64,000 nt of DNA. It comes from Embiotoca jacksoni (Eukaryota > Chordata > Actinopteri > Embiotocidae). Below the pieces are notes generated by a model. It was given only the letters and a program-made list of their open reading frames with translations, was not told the origin of the DNA and did not search any database. A program made the translations under genes and the position numbers. The stretch covers positions 359,001 to 423,000 of the forward strand of contig JAKOON010000003.1 of assembly GCA_022577435.1 (NCBI GenBank). The letters are read 5' to 3'. Below are positions 22,244-38,426 of the stretch, piece by piece (within the stretch, counting starts at the first letter, position 1; each line of letters begins with the position of its first letter).

Positions 22244-22495
22244 CTGAGGGAGGAGGAGAGGAGGAGTCACACATGACTGCATGCTGCATATCCTGTAATT
22301 CAACCCACTGTGTTAGACTGTGACGGTTAACACCAGAACACTCCCGTTTTTTTTTTGTTTTTTTAACTCACTTTTTATTTAGTTTTCAACAATATAACAA
22401 CATGCATTTTCAGACAGTTACTTTCTTTGTCCATTTTTCAACTGTATGTAGTCTTGGTACACATGATATTCAGGTACAGTGTACAACGCATAGAG
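22244..22495. other. Sequence upstream of chitinase C exon 8; no exon 7 seen
   Basis: In gene A intron 7 is 86 bp. Here no exon-7-like sequence (FDFINVMTYD region) follows. A T-rich run lies at about 22346-22367, and the hAT MITE begins at 22496. Confidence 0.6.
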
Positions 22496-23048
22496 CAGGG
22501 GTGTCAAACATACGGCCCGCGGGCCGGATCTGGCCCGCCAGTGGGTCCAGCTCGGCCCGCCGGATGACTTTGCTCAGTGTGAAAATTACAGAAAGACATA
22601 AATTGCATTTCTCTGAGAATATGGAGGTTTATGAGTACAAACGTTTTGTAATTTTTTTAATTGATCCAGTAATTGCTTCAAAAACAGCGTAAATGCGACG
22701 TCTGCTCTGGAGGAAGACGCGCTCGGTGCCACAGGCAGCAGCGCTCGCTGCTCACTTTGTGACGCGTTTGACGTCAAACGCGTCACAAAGCGAGGGAATC
22801 TGCAGAGGAGAGCCGGGGCAGATAAACAGTGGACTGATGTCTGAGTTTTTGGTCTTTATGTTTCTAGATTATTGTAGAAAGACCTTAAAATAGGGTTTAT
22901 CACACAAAAAACTTCACCAATGATTTAAACAGAGAGAAATATTGTTGTTATGTCTGCATTATTATGCTATGATTTTACTGGTCTGGCCCACTTGAGATCA
23001 AAGTGGGCAGTATGTAGCCCCTTAACTAAAATGAGTTTGACACCCCTG
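22496..23048 (-). mobile_element. hAT-type MITE, copy 2 (553 bp), inverted relative to copy 1
   Basis: The ends are again CAGGGGTGTCAAAC and its inverted complement, and the interior matches copy 1 in reverse orientation with scattered differences. The 8-bp flanks (GCATAGAG and GAACACTG) do not match well, so the target duplication has decayed or the flank is rearranged. Confidence 0.87.
22755..22790. repeat. Perfect 36-bp palindrome inside MITE copy 2
   Basis: Same 18-bp exact arms as in copy 1, centred on TGACGTCA (22769-22776). It is retained without a mismatch although the rest of the copies differ. Confidence 0.95.
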
Positions 23049-23847
23049 GAACACTGTGTGACTGTTTCCTGACATAAATAAAACTGTTTTACTTTGTTTC
23101 AGAAAATCATAGCACCAGCATTACAAATGATGATGATGTTGGAGTTTTTAATTCCCTTTCATACAATAAAAACCAACCGGACAGATAACAGTGACTTAAT
23201 GAAAACTAAACTAAAGTTGAACTAAAACTAATACAGAGAATTAATCCTCTCCAGTCCAGAAACAACAGGTCCTCCGCTTTGGACCTCAGCAGGAACCATT
23301 GTGTCTGAGTGTAACAGGTGTATTTATAGAGGGGGAAGGAGGGAGTGTGGGGGGGGGTATGTCAGCCTCACATACCCCTGGAGGAAGCACTGCTATAGGA
23401 ACAAAAAGGATAAGATAAGTGTGACAGACAGTGATAATCTTTGTTATACGGTGTTCCGATAAGGAGAGGGGAAAGAACGAGAACATTTTTTTACAACTCA
23501 GAACTCTGATGTTCATCAAGTAAATCAGAGAGATCAAACTGGACTCTGCAGTGTTCAGAACAACAGAAACAAGGGTTCAATAATCCTTCACTGTCTTCTC
23601 AACACCATCACCAAACCCAAACCAACATCTGGTCACCTGTCAGGAGTCATTGAGGGTTTCCATATTTTACAGTGCAGCTTTAAAGGAAACCTGGTCAGAT
23701 GTTTGTTCTGAGGGTGACATCATCTGATTCGATTCATATAGCAGTAAAGACATAGTTAGCCTAGCTTAGCATAAAGACTGGTGTTGGGGATAAACAGCTA
23801 GCATGGCTCGGGTCATGTTCAGAACCCCCACCCCCACCCCCCACCCA

Positions 23848-23916
<69 letters not shown>

Positions 23917-24910
23917 CGCTGCTCCTGTTGTCTCCGGGACACGACTAAAAGCTGGACTGTCCAAGGACGTGGAGATAATTTGATCACGTCTTCACACATC
24001 CATCGATTGTCCCTAAAAGTGTTGATGTGTAAAGTTTGGAGCCAACATGAAGACTGTCTCGCCGTGTTAGACCGAACACACGGAACATGATCATTAGAAG
24101 CCTTCTTATTAATGAATAAAGCTTCATGTTTGATAACACATATGAATGATTAATCGTGATAACAGGGTGAGGCAGTGAGGACATGAATCCTTGAAGTCAG
24201 TCCGTCTTATCAGCCCCGCTAAACACGTATCGAAACTACGGCAGTGTAAAACATCCCAGCAGCTCCCTGTTCAGGTTTGATATGTTAGAAATCTTTTTAG
24301 ATAAAGAAGTGATGAAGTTGTTGTTGCTCAGGGAACATGGTCAGCATTAATATTAATTTACAACTCATTCATCTGAACAATAAAATATTTGATCCTCTTT
24401 AAAACAGGGCCGACAGATCAGGCTGATACACTCATTGACATGACAAGGACTTATCTTAGTCTTTTATTCGAGTTTAAATGAATTATAAATCACATTTGTT
24501 TGTCTACTCCTACGTTCATCTCTTCTTCAGATCCGTATCCTTAAAACCAGGGTTCCTGATCAGTTTCCTGGTATGAGAACCTCAGCGAGGTTCTGCTGTT
24601 CTCTTTGTGTGACAGACTCTCAGGTTAAATGAACTGCAATTAAATGACATAAAGAGGAAATAGTTCAAAGTGTTTTCATCTCCTTGTCGGGTTTATTAAC
24701 CCAGCAGCTGTGAGACCATCGTTAAAAACCTCGATGCCTGCATCAATCTCAGTTTGATCAATGACACGAAAAAATAACTTCATCGCCAGTTTCAAAGGCC
24801 GTGTGCAGAAGTGTGATAAAAAAAAATTCATTCACGTTTTTATTCACTTCTCCTGTTGATCCTCAGACCTCCTTAAAAAACACCAAACAACTTCCTCTGA
24901 TGCCAAATAT
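23049..24910. other. Non-coding region between MITE copy 2 and the satellite
   Basis: I see no chitinase exon or other gene on either strand. It contains an (AC)n tract at 23851-23914, a C/G-homopurine stretch at about 23332-23357 and ordinary AT-rich sequence up to the satellite. Confidence 0.55.
23851..23914. repeat. (AC)32 dinucleotide microsatellite
   Basis: Uninterrupted AC units, preceded by a C-rich CCCCCACCCCCCACCCAC-like run. Confidence 0.97.
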
Positions 24911-27236
24911 ACTTTATACAACACAATTCATACAACACACTTCATACAATACGATTCATACAACACACTTCGTACGAGACAATTCAAACAACACTGTTTA
25001 TACAACACACTTCAGACAACACACTTCATACAACACAATTCATACAACACACTTCATAAAACACTGTTTATGCGACACACTTCATACAACACAATTCATA
25101 CAATACTCTTCATACGACACAATTCATACAACACTCTTCATACAACACAGTTCATACAACACTTCATAAAACACGTTTCATACAACACACTTCAGACGAC
25201 ACACTTCATACAACACGTTTCATACAAGACTGTTTATACATCACACTTCATTCTACACACTTCATACAACACACTTCATACAACACTGTTTATACAACAC
25301 ACTTCATACTACACACTTCATGCAACACACTTCATACAACACAATTCATAGAAACACTCTTCATACAACACTGTCTATAAAACACGTATTCATACAACAA
25401 ATCTTACATGCAACACACTTCATGCAACACATCTTATATACAACATTGTTTATGCAACACACTTCATATAACACACTTCATACAACACTGTTTATACAAC
25501 ACACTTCATATAACACTGATTATACAACACACTTCATACAAGACACTTCACACAACACACTTCATACACCACACTTCAGACAACACACTTCATACAACAC
25601 ACTTCGTACAACACATTTCAGGCAACACGCTTCATACAACATATTTCATACAACACACTTCGGACAACACACTTCATACAACACCCTTTGTACAACACAA
25701 TTCATAAAACACTGTTTATACCACACACTTCACACAAAACATTTCAAACGACACATTTCAGACAACACGCTTCATACAACACACTTCATACAACACACTT
25801 CAGACAACACATTTCATACAACACTGTTTAAACAACAAACTTCATACAACACTGTTTATACAACACACTTCATACAACACACTTCACACAACACACTTCA
25901 TACAACACACTTCAGACACCACACTTCATACAACACACTTCATACAACACACTTCAGACAACACACTTCATATAACACACTTCAGACAACACACTTCATA
26001 CAACACACTTCAGACAACACACTTCATACAACACACTTCAGACAACATACTTCATACAACACACTTCATGCAACACACTTCATACAACACACTTCATACA
26101 ACACACTTCATACAACACACTTCAGACAACACACTTCATACAACACACTTCAGACAACACACTTCATACAACACACTTCAGACAACACACTTCATACAAC
26201 ACACTTCAGACAACATACTTCATACAACACACTTCATGCAACACACTTCATACAACACACTTCACACAACACACTTCATGCAACACACTTCATACAACAC
26301 ACTTCACACAACACACTTCATGCAACACACTTCACACAACACACTTCACACAACACACTTCACACAACACACTTCAGACAACACACTTCAGACAACACAC
26401 TTCACACAACACACTTCACACAACACAATTCATACAACACACTTCATAAAACACTGTTTATGCGACACACTTCATACAACACAATTCATACAATACTCTT
26501 CATACGACACAATTCATACAACACTCTTCATACAACACAGTTCATACAACACTTCATAAAACACGTTTCATACAACACACTTCATACAACACAGTTCATA
26601 CAACACTTCATAAAACACGTTTCATACAACACACTTCATACAACACACTTCAGACGACACACTTCATACAACACGTTTCATACAAGACTGTTTATACATC
26701 ACACTTCATTCTACACACTTCATACAACACACTTCATACAACACTGTTTATACAACACACTTCATACTACACACTTCATGCAACACACTTCATACAACAC
26801 AATTCATAGAAACACTCTTCATACAACACTGTCTATAAAACACGTATTCATACAACAAATCTTACATGCAACACACTTCATGCAACACATCTTATATACA
26901 ACATTGTTTATGCAACACACTTCATATAACACACTTCATACAACACTGTTTATACAACACACTTCATATAACACTGATTATACAACACACTTCATACAAG
27001 ACACTTCACACAACACACTTCATACACCACACTTCAGACAACACACTTCATACAACACACTTCGTACAACACATTTCAGGCAACACACTTCATACAACAT
27101 ATTTCATACAACACACTTCGGACAACACACTTCATACAACACCCTTCATACAACACAATTCATAAAACACTGTTTATACCACACACTTCACACAAAACAT
27201 TTCAAACGACACATTTCAGACAACACGCTTCATACA

Positions 27237-29240
27237 ACACACTTCATACAACACACTTCAGACAACACATTTCATACAACACACTTCATACAACACACTT
27301 CAGACACCACACTTCATACAACACACTTCATACAACACACTTCATTCAACACACTTTATACAACACACTTCAGACAACACACTTCACACAACACACTTCA
27401 TACAACACACTTCAGACACCACACTTCATACAACACACTTCATACAACACACTTCATTCAACACACTTTATACAACACACTTCAGACAACACACTTCATA
27501 CAACACACTTCAGACAACACACTTCATACAACATACTTCATACAACACACTTCATGCAACACACTTCATACAACACACTTCATACAACACGCTTCATACA
27601 ACACACTTCATACAACACACTTCATACAACACACTTCATACAACACTGTTTATACAACACACTTCATACTACACACTTCATGCAACACACTTCATACAAC
27701 ACAATTCATAGAAACACTCTTCATACAACACTGTCTATAAAACACGTATTCATACAACAAATCTTACATGCAACACACTTCATGCAACACATCTTATATA
27801 CAACATTGTTTATGCAACACACTTCATATAACACACTTCATACAACACTGTTTATACAACACACTTCATATAACACTGATTATACAACACACTTCATACA
27901 AGACACTTCACACAACACACTTCATACACCACACTTCAGACAACACACTTCATACAACACACTTCGTACAACACATTTCAGGCAACACGCTTCATACAAC
28001 ATATTTCATACAACACACTTCGGACAACACACTTCATACAACACCCTTCGTACAACACAATTCATAAAACACTGTTTATACCACACACTTCACACAAAAC
28101 ATTTCAAACGACACATTTCAGACAACACGCTTCATACAACACACTTCATACAACACACTTCAGACAACACATTTCATACAACACTGTTTAAACAACAAAC
28201 TTCATACAACACTGTTTATACAACACACTTCATACAACACACTTCATACAACACACTTCAGACAACACATTTCATACAACACACTTCATACAACACACTT
28301 CAGACACCACACTTCATACAACACACTTCATACAACACACTTCATTCAACACACTTTATACAACACACTTCAGACAACACACTTCACATAACACACTTCA
28401 TACAACACACTTCAGACACCACACTTCATACAACACACTTCATACAACACACTTCATTCAACACACTTTATACAACACACTTCAGACAACACACTTCATA
28501 CAACACACTTCAGACAACACACTTCATACAACATACTTCATACAACACACTTCATGCAACACACTTCATACAACACACTTCATACAACACGCTTCATACA
28601 ACACACTTCATACAACACACTTCATACAACACACTTCATACAACACTGTTTATACAACACACTTCATACTACACACTTCATGCAACACACTTCATACAAC
28701 ACAATTCATAGAAACACTCTTCATACAACACTGTCTATAAAACACGTATTCATACAACAAATCTTACATGCAACACACTTCATGCAACACATCTTATATA
28801 CAACATTGTTTATGCAACACACTTCATATAACACACTTCATACAACACTGTTTATACAACACACTTCATATAACACTGATTATACAACACACTTCATACA
28901 AGACACTTCACACAACACACTTCATACACCACACTTCAGACAACACACTTCATACAACACACTTCGTACAACACATTTCAGGCAACACGCTTCATACAAC
29001 ATATTTCATACAACACACTTCGGACAACACACTTCATACAACACCCTTCGTACAACACAATTCATAAAACACTGTTTATACCACACACTTCACACAAAAC
29101 ATTTCAAACGACACATTTCAGACAACACGCTTCATACAACACACTTCATACAACACACTTCAGACAACACATTTCATACAACACTGTTTAAACAACAAAC
29201 TTCATACAACACTGTTTATACAACACACTTCATACAACAC
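27237..29240. repeat. 1000-bp higher-order tandem duplication within subdomain 1
   Basis: Rare-unit landmarks at 27554, 27768 and neighbouring positions recur exactly 1000 bp later (28554, 28768). The two ~1-kb blocks match almost base for base, with few changes (for example CACACAAC at 27385 versus CACATAAC at 28385). Confidence 0.85.
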
Positions 29241-32200
29241 ACTTCACACAACACACTTCATACAACACACTTCAGACACCACACTTCATACAACACACTT
29301 CATACAACACACTTCAGACAACACACTTCATATAACACACTTCAGACAACACACTTCATACAACACACTTCATGCAACACACTTCATACAACACACTTCA
29401 GACAACATACTTCATGCAACACACTTCATGCAACACACTTCATATAACACACTTCAGACAACACACTTCATACAACACACTTCATGCAACACACTTCATA
29501 TAACACACTTCAGACAACACACTTCATACAACACACTTCATGCAACACACTTCATACAACACACTTCAGACACCACACTTCATACAACACACTTCAGACA
29601 ACATACTTCATACAACACACTTCATGCAACACACTTCATACAACACACTTCATACAACACACTTCATACAACACACTTCAGACAACACACTTCATACAAC
29701 ACACTTCAGACAACACACTTCATACAACACACTTCAGACAACACACTTCATACAACACACTTCAGACAACATACTTCATACAACACACTTCATGCAACAC
29801 ACTTCATACAACACACTTCACACAACACACTTCATGCAACACACTTCATACAACACACTTCACACAACACACTTCATGCAACACACTTCACACAACACAC
29901 TTCACACAACACACTTCACACAACACACTTCAGACAACACACTTCACACAACACACTTCACACAACACAATTCATACAACACACTTCATAAAACACTGTT
30001 TATGCGACACACTTCATACAACACAATTCATACAATACTCTTCATACGACACAATTCATACAACACTCTTCATACAACACAGTTCATACAACACTTCATA
30101 AAACACGTTTCATACAACACACTTCATACAACACAGTTCATACAACACTTCATAAAACACGTTTCATACAACACACTTCATACAACACACTTCAGACGAC
30201 ACACTTCATACAACACGTTTCATACAAGACTGTTTATACATCACACTTCATTCTACACACTTCATACAACACACTTCATACAACACTGTTTATACAACAC
30301 ACTTCATACTACACACTTCATGCAACACACTTCATACAACACAATTCATAGAAACACTCTTCATACAACACTGTCTATAAAACACGTATTCATACAACAA
30401 ATCTTACATGCAACACACTTCATGCAACACATCTTATATACAACATTGTTTATGCAACACACTTCATATAACACACTTCATACAACACTGTTTATACAAC
30501 ACACTTCATATAACACTGATTATACAACACACTTCATACAAGACACTTCACACAACACACTTCATACACCACACTTCAGACAACACACTTCATACAACAC
30601 ACTTCGTACAACACATTTCAGGCAACACACTTCATACAACATATTTCATACAACACACTTCGGACAACACACTTCAAACAACACCCTTCATACAACACAA
30701 TTCATAAAACACTGTTTATACCACACACTTCATACAAAACATTTCAAACGACACATTTCAGACAACACGCTTCATACAACACACTTCATACAACACACTT
30801 CAGACAACACATTTCATACAACACACTTCATACAACACACTTCAGACACCACACTTCATACAACACACTTCATACAACACACTTCATTCAACACACTTTA
30901 TACAACACACTTCAGACAACACACTTCATACAACACACTTCATACAACACACTTCATTCAACACACTTTATACAACACACTTCACACAACACACTTCATA
31001 CAACACACTTCATACAACACACTTCATTCAACACACTTTATACAACACACTTCAGACAACACACTTCATACAACACACTTCATACAACACACTTCATTCA
31101 ACACACTTTATACAACACACTTCAGACAACATACTTCATACAACACACTTCATGCAACACACTTCATACAACACACTTCATACAACACGCTTCATACAAC
31201 ACACTTCATACAACACACTTCATACAACACACTTCATACAACACTGTTTATACAACACACTTCATACTACACACTTCATGCAACACACTTCATACAACAC
31301 AATTCATAGAAACACTCTTCATACAACACTGTCTATAAAACACGTATTCATACAACAAATCTTACATGCAACACACTTCATGCAACACATCTTATATACA
31401 ACATTGTTTATGCAACACACTTCATATAACACACTTCATACAACACTGTTTATACAACACACTTCATATAACACTGATTATACAACACACTTCATACAAG
31501 ACACTTCACACAACACACTTCATACACCACACTTCAGACAACACACTTCATACAACACACTTCGTACAACACATTTCAGGCAACACGCTTCATACAACAT
31601 ATTTCATACAACACACTTCGGACAACACACTTCATACAACACCCTTCGTACAACACAATTCATAAAACACTGTTTATACCACACACTTCACACAAAACAT
31701 TTCAAACGACACATTTCAGACAACACGCTTCATACAACACACTTCATACAACACACTTCAGACAACACATTTCATACAACACTGTTTAAACAACAAACTT
31801 CATACAACACTGTTTATACAACACACTTCATACAACACACTTCACACAACACACTTCATACAACACACTTCAGACACCACACTTCATACAACACACTTCA
31901 TACAACACACTTCAGACAACACACTTCATATAACACACTTCAGACAACACACTTCATACAACACACTTCAGACAACACACTTCATACAACACACTTCAGA
32001 CAACATACTTCATACAACACACTTCATGCAACACACTTCATACAACACACTTCATACAACACACTTCATACAACACACTTCAGACAACACACTTCATACA
32101 ACACACTTCAGACAACACACTTCATACAACACACTTCAGACAACACACTTCATACAACACACTTCAGACAACATACTTCATACAACACACTTCATGCAAC

Positions 32201-35200
32201 ACACTTCATACAACACACTTCACACAACACACTTCATGCAACACACTTCATACAACACACTTCACACAACACACTTCATGCAACACACTTCACACAACAC
32301 ACTTCACACAACACACTTCACACAACACACTTCAGACAACACACTTCAGACAACACACTTCACACAACACACTTCACACAACACAATTCATACAACACAC
32401 TTCATAAAACACTGTTTATGCGACACACTTCATACAACACAATTCATACAATACTCTTCATACGACACAATTCATACAACACTCTTCATACAACACAGTT
32501 CATACAACACTTCATAAAACACGTTTCATACAACACACTTCATACAACACAGTTCATACAACACTTCATAAAACACGTTTCATACAACACACTTCATACA
32601 ACACACTTCAGACGACACACTTCATACAACACGTTTCATACAAGACTGTTTATACATCACACTTCATTCTACACACTTCATACAACACACTTCATACAAC
32701 ACTGTTTATACAACACACTTCATACTACACACTTCATGCAACACACTTCATACAACACAATTCATAGAAACACTCTTCATACAACACTGTCTATAAAACA
32801 CGTATTCATACAACAAATCTTACATGCAACACACTTCATGCAACACATCTTATATACAACATTGTTTATGCAACACACTTCATATAACACACTTCATACA
32901 ACACTGTTTATACAACACACTTCATATAACACTGATTATACAACACACTTCATACAAGACACTTCACACAACACACTTCATACACCACACTTCAGACAAC
33001 ACACTTCATACAACACACTTCGTACAACACATTTCAGGCAACACGCTTCATACAACATATTTCATACAACACACTTCGGACAACACACTTCATACAACAC
33101 CCTTCGTACAACACAATTCATAAAACACTGTTTATACCACACACTTCACACAAAACATTTCAAACGACACATTTCAGACAACACGCTTCATACAACACAC
33201 TTCATACAACACACTTCAGACAACACATTTCATACAACACTGTTTAAACAACAAACTTCATACAACACTGTTTATACAACACACTTCATACAACACACTT
33301 CACACAACACACTTCATACAACACACTTCAGACACCACACTTCATACAACACACTTCATACAACACACTTCAGACAACACACTTCATATAACACACTTCA
33401 GACAACACACTTCATACAACACACTTCAGACAACACACTTCATACAACACACTTCAGACAACATACTTCATACAACACACTTCATGCAACACACTTCATA
33501 CAACACACTTCATACAACACACTTCATACAACACACTTCAGACAACACACTTCATACAACACACTTCAGACAACACACTTCATACAACACACTTCAGACA
33601 ACACACTTCATACAACACACTTCAGACAACATACTTCATACAACACACTTCATGCAACACACTTCATACAACACACTTCACACAACACACTTCATGCAAC
33701 ACACTTCATACAACACACTTCACACAACACACTTCATGCAACACACTTCACACAACACACTTCACACAACACACTTCACACAACACAATTCATAGAAACA
33801 CTCTTCATACAACACTGTCTATAAAACACGTATTCATACAACAAATCTTACATGCAACACACTTCATGCAACACATCTTATATACAACATTGTTTATGCA
33901 ACACACTTCATATAACACACTTCATACAACACTGTTTATACAACACACTTCATATAACACTGATTATACAACACACTTCATACAAGACACTTCACACAAC
34001 ACACTTCATACACCACACTTCAGACAACACACTTCATACAACACACTTCGTACAACACATTTCAGGCAACACGCTTCATACAACATATTTCATACAACAC
34101 ACTTCGGACAACACACTTCATACAACACCCTTCGTACAACACAATTCATAAAACACTGTTTATACCACACACTTCACACAAAACATTTCAAACGACACAT
34201 TTCAGACAACACGCTTCATACAACACACTTCATACAACACACTTCAGACAACACATTTCATACAACACTGTTTAAACAACAAACTTCATACAACACTGTT
34301 TATACAACACACTTCATACAACACACTTCACACAACACACTTCATATAACACTGATTATACAACACACTTCATACAAGACACTTCACACAACACACTTCA
34401 TACACCACACTTCAGACAACACACTTCATACAACACACTTCGTACAACACATTTCAGGCAACACGCTTCATACAACATATTTCATACAACACACTTCGGA
34501 CAACACACTTCATACAACACCCTTCGTACAACACAATTCATAAAACACTGTTTATACCACACACTTCACACAAAACATTTCAAACGACACATTTCAGACA
34601 ACACGCTTCATACAACACACTTCATACAACACACTTCAGACAACACATTTCATACAACACTGTTTAAACAACAAACTTCATACAACACTGTTTATACAAC
34701 ACACTTCATACAACACACTTCACACAACACACTTCATACAACACACTTCAGACACCACACTTCATACAACACACTTCATACAACACACTTCAGACAACAC
34801 ACTTCATATAACACACTTCAGACAACACACTTCATACAACACACTTCATGCAACACACTTCATACAACACACTTCAGACAACATACTTCATGCAACACAC
34901 TTCATGCAACACACTTCATATAACACACTTCAGACAACACACTTCATACAACACACTTCATGCAACACACTTCATATAACACACTTCAGACAACACACTT
35001 CATACAACACACTTCATGCAACACACTTCATACAACACACTTCAGACACCACACTTCATACAACACACTTCAGACAACATACTTCATACAACACACTTCA
35101 TGCAACACACTTCATACAACACACTTCATACAACACACTTCATACAACACACTTCAGACAACACACTTCATACAACACACTTCAGACAACACACTTCATA

Positions 35201-38200
35201 CAACACACTTCAGACAACACACTTCATACAACACACTTCAGACAACATACTTCATACAACACACTTCATGCAACACACTTCATACAACACACTTCACACA
35301 ACACACTTCATGCAACACACTTCATACAACACACTTCACACAACACACTTCATGCAACACACTTCACACAACACACTTCACACAACACACTTCACACAAC
35401 ACACTTCAGACAACACACTTCACACAACACACTTCACACAACACAATTCATACAACACACTTCATAAAACACTGTTTATGCGACACACTTCATACAACAC
35501 AATTCATACAATACTCTTCATACGACACAATTCATACAACACTCTTCATACAACACAGTTCATACAACACTTCATAAAACACGTTTCATACAACACACTT
35601 CATACAACACAGTTCATACAACACTTCATAAAACACGTTTCATACAACACACTTCATACAACACACTTCAGACGACACACTTCATACAACACGTTTCATA
35701 CAAGACTGTTTATACATCACACTTCATTCTACACACTTCATACAACACACTTCATACAACACTGTTTATACAACACACTTCATACTACACACTTCATGCA
35801 ACACACTTCATACAACACAATTCATAGAAACACTCTTCATACAACACTGTCTATAAAACACGTATTCATACAACAAATCTTACATGCAACACACTTCATG
35901 CAACACATCTTATATACAACATTGTTTATGCAACACACTTCATATAACACACTTCATACAACACTGTTTATACAACACACTTCATATAACACTGATTATA
36001 CAACACACTTCATACAAGACACTTCACACAACACACTTCATACACCACACTTCAGACAACACACTTCATACAACACACTTCGTACAACACATTTCAGGCA
36101 ACACACTTCATACAACATATTTCATACAACACACTTCGGACAACACACTTCAAACAACACCCTTCATACAACACAATTCATAAAACACTGTTTATACCAC
36201 ACACTTCATACAAAACATTTCAAACGACACATTTCAGACAACACGCTTCATACAACACACTTCATACAACACACTTCAGACAACACATTTCATACAACAC
36301 ACTTCATACAACACACTTCAGACACCACACTTCATACAACACACTTCATACAACACACTTCATTCAACACACTTTATACAACACACTTCAGACAACACAC
36401 TTCATACAACACACTTCATACAACACACTTCATTCAACACACTTTATACAACACACTTCACACAACACACTTCATACAACACACTTCATACAACACACTT
36501 CATTCAACACACTTTATACAACACACTTCAGACAACACACTTCATACAACACACTTCATACAACACACTTCATTCAACACACTTTATACAACACACTTCA
36601 GACAACATACTTCATACAACACACTTCATGCAACACACTTCATACAACACACTTCATACAACACGCTTCATACAACACACTTCATACAACACACTTCATA
36701 CAACACACTTCATACAACACTGTTTATACAACACACTTCATACTACACACTTCATGCAACACACTTCATACAACACAATTCATAGAAACACTCTTCATAC
36801 AACACTGTCTATAAAACACGTATTCATACAACAAATCTTACATGCAACACACTTCATGCAACACATCTTATATACAACATTGTTTATGCAACACACTTCA
36901 TATAACACACTTCATACAACACTGTTTATACAACACACTTCATATAACACTGATTATACAACACACTTCATACAAGACACTTCACACAACACACTTCATA
37001 CACCACACTTCAGACAACACACTTCATACAACACACTTCGTACAACACATTTCAGGCAACACGCTTCATACAACATATTTCATACAACACACTTCGGACA
37101 ACACACTTCATACAACACCCTTCGTACAACACAATTCATAAAACACTGTTTATACCACACACTTCACACAAAACATTTCAAACGACACATTTCAGACAAC
37201 ACGCTTCATACAACACACTTCATACAACACACTTCAGACAACACATTTCATACAACACTGTTTAAACAACAAACTTCATACAACACTGTTTATACAACAC
37301 ACTTCATACAACACACTTCACACAACACACTTCATACAACACACTTCAGACACCACACTTCATACAACACACTTCATACAACACACTTCAGACAACACAC
37401 TTCATATAACACACTTCAGACAACACACTTCATACAACACACTTCAGACAACACACTTCATACAACACACTTCAGACAACATACTTCATACAACACACTT
37501 CATGCAACACACTTCATACAACACACTTCATACAACACACTTCATACAACACACTTCAGACAACACACTTCATACAACACACTTCAGACAACACACTTCA
37601 TACAACACACTTCAGACAACACACTTCATACAACACACTTCAGACAACATACTTCATACAACACACTTCATGCAACACACTTCATACAACACACTTCACA
37701 CAACACACTTCATGCAACACACTTCATACAACACACTTCACACAACACACTTCATGCAACACACTTCACACAACACACTTCACACAACACACTTCACACA
37801 ACACACTTCAGACAACACACTTCAGACAACACACTTCACACAACACACTTCACACAACACAATTCATACAACACACTTCATAAAACACTGTTTATGCGAC
37901 ACACTTCATACAACACAATTCATACAATACTCTTCATACGACACAATTCATACAACACTCTTCATACAACACAGTTCATACAACACTTCATAAAACACGT
38001 TTCATACAACACACTTCATACAACACAGTTCATACAACACTTCATAAAACACGTTTCATACAACACACTTCATACAACACACTTCAGACGACACACTTCA
38101 TACAACACGTTTCATACAAGACTGTTTATACATCACACTTCATTCTACACACTTCATACAACACACTTCATACAACACTGTTTATACAACACACTTCATA

Positions 38201-38426
38201 CTACACACTTCATGCAACACACTTCATACAACACAATTCATAGAAACACTCTTCATACAACACTGTCTATAAAACACGTATTCATACAACAAATCTTACA
38301 TGCAACACACTTCATGCAACACATCTTATATACAACATTGTTTATGCAACACACTTCATATAACACACTTCATACAACACTGTTTATACAACACACTTCA
38401 TATAACACTGATTATACAACACACTT
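28865..38426. repeat. 5,476-bp-offset higher-order duplication within subdomain 1
   Basis: Landmarks at 29428, 29484, 29540, 30408, 31152, 31366, 32026 and 32824 all recur 5,476 bp later (34904, 34960, 35016, 35884, 36628, 36842, 37502, 38300). Private variants such as TTCAAACAACACCC are shared (30675 and 36151). The matched blocks are about 28865-32950 and 34341-38426. The left join at 34341 creates a partial second marker block. Confidence 0.88.

Noticed and set aside
23321..23328. TATAAATA on the minus strand, followed about 30 bp later by an ATG, upstream of chitinase C
   Set aside because: It could be a promoter, but the frame after the ATG is only about 23 codons, no chitinase exon 1-7 follows, and the match is short enough to be chance.
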